52,281 nucleotides of DNA from Muribaculaceae bacterium (GTDB lineage Bacteria; Bacteroidota; Bacteroidia; Bacteroidales; Muribaculaceae). The translations under genes and the position numbers were made by a program. The stretch covers positions 1 through 52,281 of the forward strand of contig JAFYYU010000013.1 in NCBI GenBank assembly GCA_017557425.1, given 5' to 3'. Below, piece by piece: positions 32,467-39,881 of this stretch (positions are counted from its first letter, which is position 1; the number at the start of each line of letters is the position of its first letter). The notes under the pieces were generated by a model. It was not told where the DNA came from. It did not search any database and worked only from the letters and a program-made list of their open reading frames with translations.

Positions 32467-33417
32467 TTATTCTCCTAACTTGCTGAGCGCTTTCTTGCAG
32501 ATACCCTCGTGGCGCAGCACCATGTAGATGAGCAAGAGATTAAGCACCACAATCTCAAACACGAAGTACAACCAGGGCACATCACAGATGACCGCGATAA
32601 AGCAGGCAATTATGCGCGTGTTAAAGGTGAGGATGTTGGTATATTTCATCAACGGCAGGCTCAACTGGCGGAAGTAGTCACGGAATTCCTGACTGGGCAC
32701 ACCGTCCTCGCCGTAACGCTCGTTCAACGCAGCGCGCAGGCGTTGCATGTTGGGCGTCAAGCGCTCCTGGTTGGCCGTGTAGCCGCGATAGAAGAACAGC
32801 GGCAGTTTGCTCCAGAAGTTTCTGCCCCACTCCAAGCGTCGGTACTGCTCGGTGAGTTTGGCGGCGCTGTCCAGTTCACTGCCCTGCTGTCCCTTGAGGA
32901 AGAACAGGTGGAACTGACGGTAGCAATCGGCCATCGCGGCCTGCAGTGCATGGCTAAAGCCCGAGCCGAAGCCCAGCACCCAAATCAGCCACTGATGATG
33001 ATAGAAGTAATTGCCCAGCAGGCTGTCCCCGAAGTCCAGCTCCCTGAACACCAAGGCAAAGCCGATGGCGGCAAACCACAGGTCGCCGCTCACGCCGTCC
33101 AGGATGCGGCCCATGCGGGAATACTGCTGAGTGAGGCGTGCCAACTGGCCGTCGGCGCTGTCAAAGGTGTCAGCCCATGTGATGAGCAACATACCCACCC
33201 AGTTGAGCCACGCCAGATGAGGCTGGCCAAAATACAACAAGATGCCGCCCAGCACGCCCATAAAAATGCTGGCGATGGTGATTGCATTGGGGCTAACGCC
33301 CAGTTTCTCGAACAGCTTGGCCCACAAGAAACCCAACGGACGGTGGAAATGAAGGTCGAACCACTCCTCGGTGTCCGTCGATTTGAGCGATGCCTGATAT
33401 TCTTCTTTTAATGTCAT
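32467..33417 (-). CDS. CDP-alcohol phosphatidyltransferase family protein
   Basis: 316 residues with several membrane segments. The family motif D-x2-D-G-x2-A-R-x8-G-x3-D is exact: DSADGQLAR (86-94), then GRILD (103-107). The last Asp, normally four residues after this (D-x3-D), is five residues on (DGVSGD, Asp112), one residue more than the consensus. Such enzymes transfer a phosphatidyl or other phospho-alcohol group from a CDP-linked donor to an alcohol in the inner membrane. The long cytoplasmic C-terminal part and size fit a Bacteroidales subgroup of unknown product. Paired with the ATP-grasp gene 27 bases upstream. Confidence 0.88.
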   Translation of the reverse strand: MTLKEEYQASLKSTDTEEWFDLHFHRPLGFLWAKLFEKLGVSPNAITIASIFMGVLGGILLYFGQPHLAWLNWVGMLLITWADTFDSADGQLARLTQQYSRMGRILDGVSGDLWFAAIGFALVFRELDFGDSLLGNYFYHHQWLIWVLGFGSGFSHALQAAMADCYRQFHLFFLKGQQGSELDSAAKLTEQYRRLEWGRNFWSKLPLFFYRGYTANQERLTPNMQRLRAALNERYGEDGVPSQEFRDYFRQLSLPLMKYTNILTFNTRIIACFIAVICDVPWLYFVFEIVVLNLLLIYMVLRHEGICKKALSKLGE

Positions 33418-33444
33418 GCTTAGTGTGGTTTTAGATAATCGGTG

Positions 33445-34314
33445 TTAGAGTCCCAGGTGAGCTTTGGCAAGCGCCAGGACAGCCTTAGCGATGTGGGGAG
33501 CCGACTCGTTGCGGCACGGCGCGAAGCTGGGCCAGTCGTTGAAGTCGATGATGCGGATCGTACCGTCGGGATCGACGATGCAGTCACCGCCGTATATGAC
33601 GACGTTCAACTCCTCAGCAGCTCGAGAGCAGATGTCCTTCAACTCCTTCAGGTCGATGTCGATGCCCTGGCTGTGGCCGTTAACCTCTTCCCAGCCATAC
33701 TTGCTGTGCCCCTCGTCAAAGGGGTAGAACCAATAGAAGAACTGCGAGCCTTTCACGCCGTAGAACTTCACCAGGTCGCCCACCAGGTGCACGTTGATCA
33801 CGGCACGGGTGATGCCGCGGTAGAAGTACTCCTGCAGCACCTCCTGAGCCTCCTCGGGGTGACGCACGTAGCTCACATCCTCCTTATGCATGGCATGAAA
33901 ATCGCCGCGCTTGATCCAGCACGACTTGAAACCTGCCTTCTTCAGCTGGCCCTTAATGTTCTCGTTAGTGTTCACAATCAGGCTCTCCGGATAGGGAATG
34001 CCGTTACCCAGCAGGATGCGCGTCATGCGCTCACGCGTGCAGTTCTCAATGCCGTAGCCAGAGTTGATGACCAACTTGCCCTCGTCCTCCAGCTTCTGCA
34101 GCTTGGCAATGCTGGCGCGTTCACGGCACATAGCCAGCACCACAGGCTCTTCAATCTCCTGCTTGTTGAACTGCTCCTCGCTGTACACATTCACCTGGCA
34201 GCCGCGTTTGCGCAGCTGCTCGGCCACCAGATTAAAGATGGCGGTGTCGTTGCCTATATGGTTGGGCGAATAGGCCCCCGCGCGCATCACGCCCGCAATA
34301 GTAATATCTGCCAT
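33445..34314 (-). CDS. ATP-grasp ligase-like protein
   Basis: 289 residues, no signal peptide. An ATP-grasp fold of the RimK/glutathione-synthetase type is suggested by CWIKRGDFHAMHKEDV (nucleotide-binding strand with Lys), YGVKGSQFFYW, and the metal-binding end GGDCIVDPDGTIRIIDFNDWPSF with Asp-x-Asn. Such enzymes join a carboxylate to an amine using ATP. The substrate is unknown. It is first of a two-gene unit with the phosphatidyltransferase, suggesting, without proof, a shared lipid or head-group pathway. The -7 box TATCTTTG is at 34378-34371 on the - strand. Confidence 0.8.
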   Translation of the reverse strand: MADITIAGVMRAGAYSPNHIGNDTAIFNLVAEQLRKRGCQVNVYSEEQFNKQEIEEPVVLAMCRERASIAKLQKLEDEGKLVINSGYGIENCTRERMTRILLGNGIPYPESLIVNTNENIKGQLKKAGFKSCWIKRGDFHAMHKEDVSYVRHPEEAQEVLQEYFYRGITRAVINVHLVGDLVKFYGVKGSQFFYWFYPFDEGHSKYGWEEVNGHSQGIDIDLKELKDICSRAAEELNVVIYGGDCIVDPDGTIRIIDFNDWPSFAPCRNESAPHIAKAVLALAKAHLGL

Positions 34315-34338
34315 GATCTATTCGTATTATTTACTGGC

Positions 34339-34378
34339 GCGGACAAACCCCGTCCGCTCTTAACAAACTGCAAAGATA
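34339..34378 (-). promoter_or_regulatory. -7 box and leader hairpin of the ATP-grasp gene
   Basis: TATCTTTG (34378-34371, - strand) is an exact -7 element; the -33 match is weak. The leader then contains GCGGAC/GTCCGC (34339-34344 with 34352-34357), a six-base stem with a 7-base loop. Confidence 0.55.
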
Positions 34379-34469
34379 CAAAAAATTGGGAAAGCATGGC
34401 CTAAAACGCAAGAAAAAACCCTTTCACAACTCCCTTGCAGTATTTTTTCGAAAAAAATCGCCCAAAATC

Positions 34470-34500
34470 CTTGCAGGTATCAAAAAAAGCAGTACCTTTG
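34470..34500 (+). promoter_or_regulatory. Promoter of tRNA-Ser
   Basis: CTTG (34470-34473), 19-base spacer, TACCTTTG (34493-34500). One mismatch to the Bacteroidetes consensus; starts about 30 bases before the mature tRNA. Confidence 0.7.
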
Positions 34501-34536
34501 CACTCGCTATTGAAAATAGTTTTTCAGCTAGCTTCC

Positions 34537-34626
34537 GGAGAGGTGGGTGAGTGGCTGAAACCAGCAGTTTGCTAAACTGCCGTAGGGGTAACTCTACCGC
34601 AAGTTCGAATCTTGTCCTCTCCGCCA
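34537..34626 (+). tRNA. tRNA-Ser, anticodon GCU
   Basis: Acceptor stem GGAGAGG (34537-34543) / CCTCTCC (34616-34622), discriminator G and encoded CCA (34624-34626). The anticodon arm GCAGT-TTGCTAA-ACTGC gives anticodon GCU, reading AGC/AGU. The long variable arm (GTAGGGG...CTCTAC) and T arm with GTTCGAATC are as expected for class II tRNA-Ser. Confidence 0.96.
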
Positions 34627-34753
34627 AGCCGAGAAACGGTTGTGACGACTGTCGCAATCGTTTTTTTGTTAATGCCCATGGCAAGCTCGCTTGCTGATGG
34701 GCACCAACGGAAAAACGATAAAGCGCCCCGTCAGGGCGCAGTTTCTCGGCTTG
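34625..34753 (+). other. Highly structured element directly after tRNA-Ser
   Basis: A 13-base perfect outer stem, CAAGCCGAGAAAC (34625-34637) with GTTTCTCGGCTTG (34741-34753), encloses three hairpins: GGTTGTGAC/GTCGCAATC (34638-34646 with 34651-34659, two G-U pairs, followed by seven T), TGCCCAT/ATGGGCA with an inner GCAAG-CTCG-CTTGC (34673-34703), and GCGCCC/GGGCGC with loop CGTCA (34723-34739). The first hairpin alone can act as a terminator for the tRNA. The outer stem begins within the CCA end. The 378-base gap 34627-35005 holds no convincing gene; the part after 34754 has only short GC-rich stems and then the ATPase control region. Confidence 0.6.
34635..34667 (+). terminator. Probable terminator of tRNA-Ser
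   Basis: AACGGTTGTGAC (34635-34646) / GTCGCAATCGTT (34651-34662) with two wobble pairs and loop GACT, running into TTTTTTT. Confidence 0.8.
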
Positions 34754-34928
34754 ACAGCGGCCCCGCGGGAACGCACAAGATGGTCGAGCACTAGCGAGCC
34801 ACTCTTGCAGCCCCCGCTTCTCACGCACTCCCCTTCTAATCCCGAATCCCACACACTCCAAATACACCTCTTGCTAAATCACAAAACAGAATATGCTTGG
34901 AAAAAACAACCATGTTAATTGATAAATT

Positions 34929-34957
34929 ACGCAAGTTTGCGTTACGCAAGTTTGCGT
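34929..34957. promoter_or_regulatory. Two tandem palindromic operators
   Basis: The 14-base palindrome ACGCAAGTTTGCGT occurs at 34929-34942 and again at 34944-34957, one base apart. The TTTG of the second copy (34951-34954) is also the -33 element of the downstream promoter, so a protein bound here would block transcription. Confidence 0.75.
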
Positions 34958-34982
34958 AATTTAAAATAATGTATTACTTTTG
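34951..34982 (+). promoter_or_regulatory. Promoter of the AAA ATPase gene
   Basis: TTTG (34951-34954), 20-base spacer, TACTTTTG (34975-34982): exact match to the Bacteroidetes consensus, with the -33 element inside the second operator palindrome. Start codon 24 bases further. Confidence 0.8.
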
Positions 34983-35005
34983 CACCAAAACAAAAACATC
35001 TTGTT

Positions 35006-36124
35006 ATGAAGAATCCATTCCTGACTTACGGCTATGGGGGTCCCGAATACTTTTGTGACCGTATAGAAGAAACAAAACGGTTGACCACTCTATTGGAGAA
35101 TGGCAACCATGTCGCATTGATGTCCCCTCGACGCATGGGCAAGACGGGCCTGCTAAAACATTGCTTTTCACAGAAAAGACTTCAAGATGAGTACTATTTG
35201 TTTATCGTTGACATTTATGCCACGAGGTCTTTAGCTGAGTTTACCTATGAATTGGGCAGGGAGATCTTATCGGTGCTCAAGTCCAAGGAGCGGAGGGCAT
35301 GGGAACGCTTCATTCAGGTCGCAAGTTCTTTCCGTACAGGCATTACGATAGATGAATTTGGCAAACCCAGTTGGAACATTCAAGTTGGAGACATTCATAT
35401 GCCCCAGATGTCCCTCAACGAGATTTTCCAATATTTATCGGCGGCAGATAAGCCGTGTTTAGTGGCTATAGATGAATTTCAAAGCATTATGGACTATGCT
35501 GAGAAGAATGTTGAAGCGCTATTGCGCACACACATTCAGTCTTGCAACAATGCTTGGTTCGTATTCTCGGGCTCGAAGCGCCACATGATGGGAGAGATGT
35601 TCTCTTCCCCGGCAAGACCCTTTTATCAGAGCGCAACCACCATTTCGTTAAAACCGATTGCGCTGAAGTCTTATGCGGAATTCATCACCCGTCATTTTGA
35701 GCAAAATAATCGCCACATTAAGCCCGAGGCCATCCAATATCTCTATGAGCGATTTGAAGGGACTACCTGGTATATTCAGAAAGTGTGCAACGAACTTTTT
35801 GCGGCGAGCGATCAAGGAGATGTCAGCGATATTGGTGATGTCGACAATGCCATCAGAAATGCTGTACTTGAGAAAGAGGACACCTATCTGGATCTAATGT
35901 CACGCCTAACCTCAAACCAAAAGGCTGTGCTCACAGGCTTGACTCAATCCACAGATGATATCCAGCCGACTAGTGGTAAATTTATCAAGAAGTACCACCT
36001 TGCATCATCAAGTGTTGTGCAAAGGTGTCTCGCAGCTCTTCAAGATAAAGATATCGTCACAAATGATCGAGGACGGTATTATATTTACGATTATTTCTTC
36101 CTGTATTGGTTGAGGATGAGATAA
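35006..36124 (+). CDS. AAA-type ATPase (archaeal-ATPase-like) with C-terminal winged helix
   Basis: 372 residues. Walker A SPRRMGKTG (Lys46), Walker B LVAIDEFQS (Asp156, Glu157), sensor-like FVFSGSKRHMM, and a C-terminal winged-helix-like region (LTSNQKAVLTGL ... SGKFIKKYHLASSSVVQRCLAALQDKDIV). This belongs to the STAND-related ATPases often annotated 'ATP-binding protein' in Bacteroidales; cellular role not established. The gene is isolated, slightly more AT-rich than its neighbours by eye, and sits behind two palindromes overlapping its promoter, suggesting tight or self-regulation. It may be an acquired gene or part of a defence/toxin-like system, but no partner gene is seen. Confidence 0.85.
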   Translation: MKNPFLTYGYGGPEYFCDRIEETKRLTTLLENGNHVALMSPRRMGKTGLLKHCFSQKRLQDEYYLFIVDIYATRSLAEFTYELGREILSVLKSKERRAWERFIQVASSFRTGITIDEFGKPSWNIQVGDIHMPQMSLNEIFQYLSAADKPCLVAIDEFQSIMDYAEKNVEALLRTHIQSCNNAWFVFSGSKRHMMGEMFSSPARPFYQSATTISLKPIALKSYAEFITRHFEQNNRHIKPEAIQYLYERFEGTTWYIQKVCNELFAASDQGDVSDIGDVDNAIRNAVLEKEDTYLDLMSRLTSNQKAVLTGLTQSTDDIQPTSGKFIKKYHLASSSVVQRCLAALQDKDIVTNDRGRYYIYDYFFLYWLRMR

Positions 36125-36201
36125 AAAGTTTATTCCTGCCAAACAGAACAGATGAGAATACAGAGAAAAAGAGGAAAGAATTAAGCTTCTCAAATCGTTT
36201 T

Positions 36202-36816
36202 TCAGAAGGTAAACTTCTTGCCGTTCCACTTCAGCGCCTTTTCCTCCTTATTGCCGTTTTCATCCCACGTCGTGACAATGATGTCTTTACCGGTACGCGG
36301 CAGCGCATAAGACGTGTCAAAATACTTCACGTCGAATCCCGGTGGATCACAATAGCTCATCTTCTTCGTGGCATTGTCGTAGCGATAGAATGTGATGCCG
36401 TCGAATTGGCCCAGACTGGGCTTGCCATTGGTAAAGCACCACACGCTATAGGCAAACAGCTTGTGTTTCCCGTCAGTCTCGTTCCAGTAGCACATCTCCA
36501 TCCTTACTACGTTTTCTGTCGATTCATACTCCGACCTGGTCTCATAAACCACGTAGCCGTTCTTCTCGTCGACAGTGAGGGTCTGACCTTCTTCCAGTGG
36601 TATGCCCTTCTGGTACCGTTCCCAGGCATAGGCCACGCCGTTGAATGCCTCGTCGGCGCAATCATCTTCTTCGGCATCATCGTGCGAAGAGACGAAGGCC
36701 GATACAAAGTCACAGATAGTGGGCTGTGCTCCTTTAAAGTGCACTCTAATGCCATCCTGAGCCATCAACGCCAGCGCAAAGCAGGCAAAGATGAGGGCAA
36801 TTGATTCTCTTTTCAT
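36202..36816 (-). CDS. Secreted hypothetical protein
   Basis: 204 residues with a signal peptide (MKRESIALIFACFALALMAQ). Not recognised. The mature part is rich in Asp/Glu and aromatic residues with several Cys and a C-terminal TTWDENGNKEEKALKWNGKKFTF, a pattern seen in small Bacteroidales periplasmic proteins. It lies 45 bases after the SH3-like gene upstream, with the same orientation, so both may be co-transcribed. Confidence 0.7.
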   Translation of the reverse strand: MKRESIALIFACFALALMAQDGIRVHFKGAQPTICDFVSAFVSSHDDAEEDDCADEAFNGVAYAWERYQKGIPLEEGQTLTVDEKNGYVVYETRSEYESTENVVRMEMCYWNETDGKHKLFAYSVWCFTNGKPSLGQFDGITFYRYDNATKKMSYCDPPGFDVKYFDTSYALPRTGKDIIVTTWDENGNKEEKALKWNGKKFTF

Positions 36817-36861
36817 ATTCTTAGGTTTCAGATAAACAACAATTTGGAAAACTTCACGGTG

Positions 36862-37371
36862 TCAGCAGCAGTTGGTCAGCGGATTGCTGCAGAGCCACTC
36901 GGCCTCTATCCAACCCTCAATGCCGCTGCCGTCCATCTTCAGCTTCACCCAGTCACCCTTAATGTCTATGGGTCTGAACATCAACTCCTGGGTAAACGAG
37001 AAAACGACACCCGCATCTTCATCGGGAGCATCACGCAAGCAGAGTTCCTGCCCGCCATAATTTCTGGTGCTCACAACAAGAACCGAGTAATGAATCCAGT
37101 ACTCGCCCGTGTCGGAATTCGCCAATATTGTCGGGTCCAAATCATCCGCGGCATTCCAGAGGTCGAGGACTCTCCACCAGCCGTTCTGAGGAGTAGTGAG
37201 GTTCAAGACGTAGGGGTTTTCAGCCGATAACGTCATGACCACTGCCCCACTAGGCTTGTTGCGGATGTTGGTCTTCGCATCGGAATCCCAGAGTATGGCA
37301 GTCATTGTGTCTTGGGCACTGGCTCCCAGGGCCACCACACACAGGACAAAGAATAATAAAACCTTTTTCAT
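36862..37371 (-). CDS. Secreted SH3-like domain protein
   Basis: 169 residues, signal peptide to GASAQ (about 20). Two bacterial-SH3-like repeats can be traced: TNIRNKPSGAVVMTLSAENPYVL...NGWWRVLDLW and ELCLRDAPDEDAGVVFSFTQELMF...DWVKLKMDGSGIEGWIEAEWL. Such domains bind cell-wall or protein ligands. Ends NPLTNCC. Function unknown beyond that; upstream of the hypothetical gene at 36202 and downstream of porQ. Confidence 0.75.
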   Translation of the reverse strand: MKKVLLFFVLCVVALGASAQDTMTAILWDSDAKTNIRNKPSGAVVMTLSAENPYVLNLTTPQNGWWRVLDLWNAADDLDPTILANSDTGEYWIHYSVLVVSTRNYGGQELCLRDAPDEDAGVVFSFTQELMFRPIDIKGDWVKLKMDGSGIEGWIEAEWLCSNPLTNCC

Positions 37372-37454
37372 ATCATTAAAAATTGATTAATCCTTCAACT
37401 ATTTCTTGAAGAGCAAATCCACAACGGCCTTGAGGTATGCGCCTCTACATCGTT

Positions 37455-38486
37455 TTATTTCATGAGTTCACCTATCGAAGTGGTAAGATTGAACATGAAG
37501 GTCGATGCGCCGGTATGTGGACGCGCAAAGGCGGCTCCGAAGCCAAAGGCCCTCACCTTCAAGCCGCCGCACACCGAGAGACCCGACATGAAGTCCCGCT
37601 TGTAAGTTGCCATGTCAGAGCGTGTGCGGTAGTTGTAACCCAAGCCCAGGTAGATGTTGTCTGTGGGCAGGATGTCGGCACCGAAGACCAGGTGACGCAT
37701 CAGATTGCTGCCGAAGGACTCTTTCTTCACGAGGTCGCTGTTGGGGTTGTTAACGTCCTCGATCTTGTAATAAGGAGAGCTCCAACGTGCCAACTCATAG
37801 GCCGTTACATGCAACCTGATGGGTGCCATGCCCAGCATCTTGCTCATACCCACCTGGATATCCCACGGCAGGTTGTCCTTGTATTCGTTGAACTTCTTCA
37901 CCTGGCCGCCCAGGTTCTTGGCAACGAGCGAAGCCGAGAAATCATGGTCCGGATCATAGAAATTGATACCCAGGTCGGCGGCAACGGCACCGGCTGTGTA
38001 ATCCTCATATTTGGAGTACAGGTACTTGAGCGTGATGCCGCCACGCAGTCTCTCGCTGATGTCATGGCTATAGGTCAGGCTGAAAGCCATGTCGCTGGCG
38101 CTGAACGTGCCTGTCCTGGTGCCGTCAATGTCAGCTCCCTGGATGTCGCCGTAGCCAAAGTACTGTATGCCGGCGGCAATCGCCCCGTGCTCGCTCACGC
38201 CCTGTCCGTAGCGCAGACCGGCAAAATTGGTCTCGCCGATGTAGCGCATGTAGTTCAAGCCCACCTGGTGGTCATATTCAGGCCCCAGCAATGCAGGGTT
38301 CTGCTCAACTAGGTTGATGTCATCGTCGATGATGGTCAGGTTGTGGCCTCCCAAGCCATAGACATGGCTCGAAGCGGGAACACTCAGGAAGTTATAGGCC
38401 GTGGTGGTGGGGCCGTCATCAGCCATGGCGACAAAAGCCACTGCTGCGGCAGCCAGCAATATCATGTGACGCAAATAGGTTGTCAT
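37455..38486 (-). CDS. porQ: Type IX secretion system protein PorQ
   Basis: 343 residues, signal peptide to about AFVAMAD. The PorQ/PorV-like outer-membrane barrel pattern is seen at the N-terminus (NFLSVPASSHVYGLGGHNLTIIDDDINLVEQNPALLGPE) and in alternating amphipathic strands such as YSHDISERLRGGITLKYLYSKYEDY. In Porphyromonas, PorQ is an outer-membrane part of the T9SS attachment complex. Its presence agrees with T9SS-type C-termini on the surface proteins at 1-2184 and the amidase at 18748. Confidence 0.9.
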   Translation of the reverse strand: MTTYLRHMILLAAAAVAFVAMADDGPTTTAYNFLSVPASSHVYGLGGHNLTIIDDDINLVEQNPALLGPEYDHQVGLNYMRYIGETNFAGLRYGQGVSEHGAIAAGIQYFGYGDIQGADIDGTRTGTFSASDMAFSLTYSHDISERLRGGITLKYLYSKYEDYTAGAVAADLGINFYDPDHDFSASLVAKNLGGQVKKFNEYKDNLPWDIQVGMSKMLGMAPIRLHVTAYELARWSSPYYKIEDVNNPNSDLVKKESFGSNLMRHLVFGADILPTDNIYLGLGYNYRTRSDMATYKRDFMSGLSVCGGLKVRAFGFGAAFARPHTGASTFMFNLTTSIGELMK

Positions 38487-38548
38487 ATTAATCGTTATCC
38501 AATTTAACTACAATGATATAACGAAAAAACGCCCTTTTTAGTATATCA

Positions 38549-38785
38549 TCACTCCTCGCTTTCAGGTTCGGTCTCGTCGGTCTCGCTGATCACCTTCTTG
38601 GCCAGCTCCAGGTCGCGCTCAAAGACGACGACCCTGACGGGTGCCATCCAGATGGCATTGGCGGTACTGTCAACTATCACTCCGGCGGGAATGCCGCTGG
38701 CTTCGAGCGCGCCCTTGACGATGTTGGCGTCAACGGCGTTGGAGTACTTCTCCAGCACGACGATTTTATCATCTTTGTCCATCAT
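38549..38785 (-). CDS. DUF2007 small protein
   Basis: 78 residues, cytoplasmic. The sequence IVVLEKYSNAVDANIVKGALEASGIPAGVIVD...VRVVVFERDLELAKKVI matches the DUF2007 'putative prokaryotic signal transducing' family. No known biochemical role. Lies 27 bases after mltG and before porQ; the start could be either of two adjacent Met codons. Confidence 0.85.
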   Translation of the reverse strand: MMDKDDKIVVLEKYSNAVDANIVKGALEASGIPAGVIVDSTANAIWMAPVRVVVFERDLELAKKVISETDETEPESEE

Positions 38786-38812
38786 ATCTCAATTTTTTCG
38801 GTTGTTGATTCA

Positions 38813-39820
38813 CTACTTGATGCCGCGGTTGTTGAGGGCCGCCTGGTAGCGGTGGGCATTGTCGAGGTGGCTGTCATAGTCACGCGTGAAATCGTGATAG
38901 CCGCTGAAGTCAGCACGCGCGCACATGTACAGGTAGTCGTGCTGCGGAGCATTGAGCACGGCATCGATGGTCGATTTCTCGGGCAGACGGATGGGACCGG
39001 GCGGCAGGCCGTTCACCCGATAGGTGTTGTAAGGCGAGTTGATCTGCGTCATGGGCACCGTGATGCGCTTGATCGAGAAGTCGCCGATGGCAAACTTCAC
39101 CGTCGGGTCGGCCTGCAGGCGCATGCCCTCGTGATAGCGGTTCAGGTACAGGCGTGCCACCTTACCGCGCTCGTCGGCCTTGCTAGTCTCCTCCTCGACA
39201 ATCGAGGCGACGGTAGCCACCTCGTCTGGCGTGAGGCCCAGCTGTTTTGCCTTGGCCTTGCGGTCATTGTTCCAGAAGTCCTTATAGTATTCATACAAGC
39301 GATCGAGCGTCTTCTCGGGCGTGATATCCCAATAGAACTCGTAGGTGTCGGGCATCAGCAGGCAGGCGATGGTCTGTGGCGTCTTTTCATACTTGGCACA
39401 CAGGGCACTGTCATTCAACGCCTTGTGAATATCGTCGGCGCTGCCCATGAACGTGTCGCCCCAGCGCTGGGCCCACTCGTCAAGCGTGCGAACGTTATTG
39501 AAGGTGAAGCGCACTCCGCTCTGGGCACCGTTCTTGATGTAACGGGCAGCGGTGAAAGGAGACATCCCCTTGGTGATGCGGAAGGCGCCTTCACGGTTCT
39601 CCACTTTAGCGCCCATGAGCGAGAGCATCCTTGCCACGCGCTTACCGTAGTTCACCTCCACGTTGGCCTGGATGCTGTCACGGATCGACTCGATGGTGCT
39701 GCCCTTGCGCATCTTGATAAGCCCGTCGGCAGGAGCACCAGAGAACAGATAAGGTGCAGCACAGGCCGCGAGAACAACCACTACTGCGGCAATAGCGCCG
39801 ATAATCCATTTCTTTTTCAT
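38813..39820 (-). CDS. mltG: Endolytic murein transglycosylase MltG
   Basis: 335 residues with an N-terminal membrane anchor (about 5-22, WIIGAIAAVVVVLAACAAPYLF). YceG-like domain with TVASIVEEETSKADERG (about 203-219); Glu209 corresponds to the catalytic Glu in E. coli MltG (ASIVEKET). RLQADPTVKFAIGD and INSPYNTYRVNGLPPGPIRLPE are also typical. It cuts nascent glycan strands in the periplasm and sets their length. Just upstream of the start lies a four-copy heptamer repeat (39826-39853), which replaces any recognisable ribosome-binding site. Confidence 0.95.
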   Translation of the reverse strand: MKKKWIIGAIAAVVVVLAACAAPYLFSGAPADGLIKMRKGSTIESIRDSIQANVEVNYGKRVARMLSLMGAKVENREGAFRITKGMSPFTAARYIKNGAQSGVRFTFNNVRTLDEWAQRWGDTFMGSADDIHKALNDSALCAKYEKTPQTIACLLMPDTYEFYWDITPEKTLDRLYEYYKDFWNNDRKAKAKQLGLTPDEVATVASIVEEETSKADERGKVARLYLNRYHEGMRLQADPTVKFAIGDFSIKRITVPMTQINSPYNTYRVNGLPPGPIRLPEKSTIDAVLNAPQHDYLYMCARADFSGYHDFTRDYDSHLDNAHRYQAALNNRGIK

Positions 39821-39825
39821 ATTTC

Positions 39826-39853
39826 TCTCTAATCTCTAATCACTAACCTCTAA
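39826..39853 (-). repeat. Four-copy heptamer repeat TNNCTAA before mltG
   Basis: On the + strand TCTCTAA, TCTCTAA, TCACTAA, CCTCTAA (39826-39853), then a degraded TCAGTGA. As mRNA (- strand) it reads as TTAG-containing heptamers ending six bases before the mltG start codon. Same unit family as 45033-45060. Confidence 0.85.
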
Positions 39854-39881
39854 TCAGTGAGCAAGTTACAACTTGCGAAAC

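Noticed and set aside
34424-34867. 147-codon - strand open frame across tRNA-Ser
   Set aside because: It runs antisense through the tRNA and structured region, with no signal, motif or ribosome-binding site.
34537-36124. tRNA-Ser as an integration site of a mobile element carrying the ATPase
   Set aside because: No integrase and no downstream copy of the tRNA 3' end were found in the window; only the isolated ATPase and slightly higher AT content point that way.
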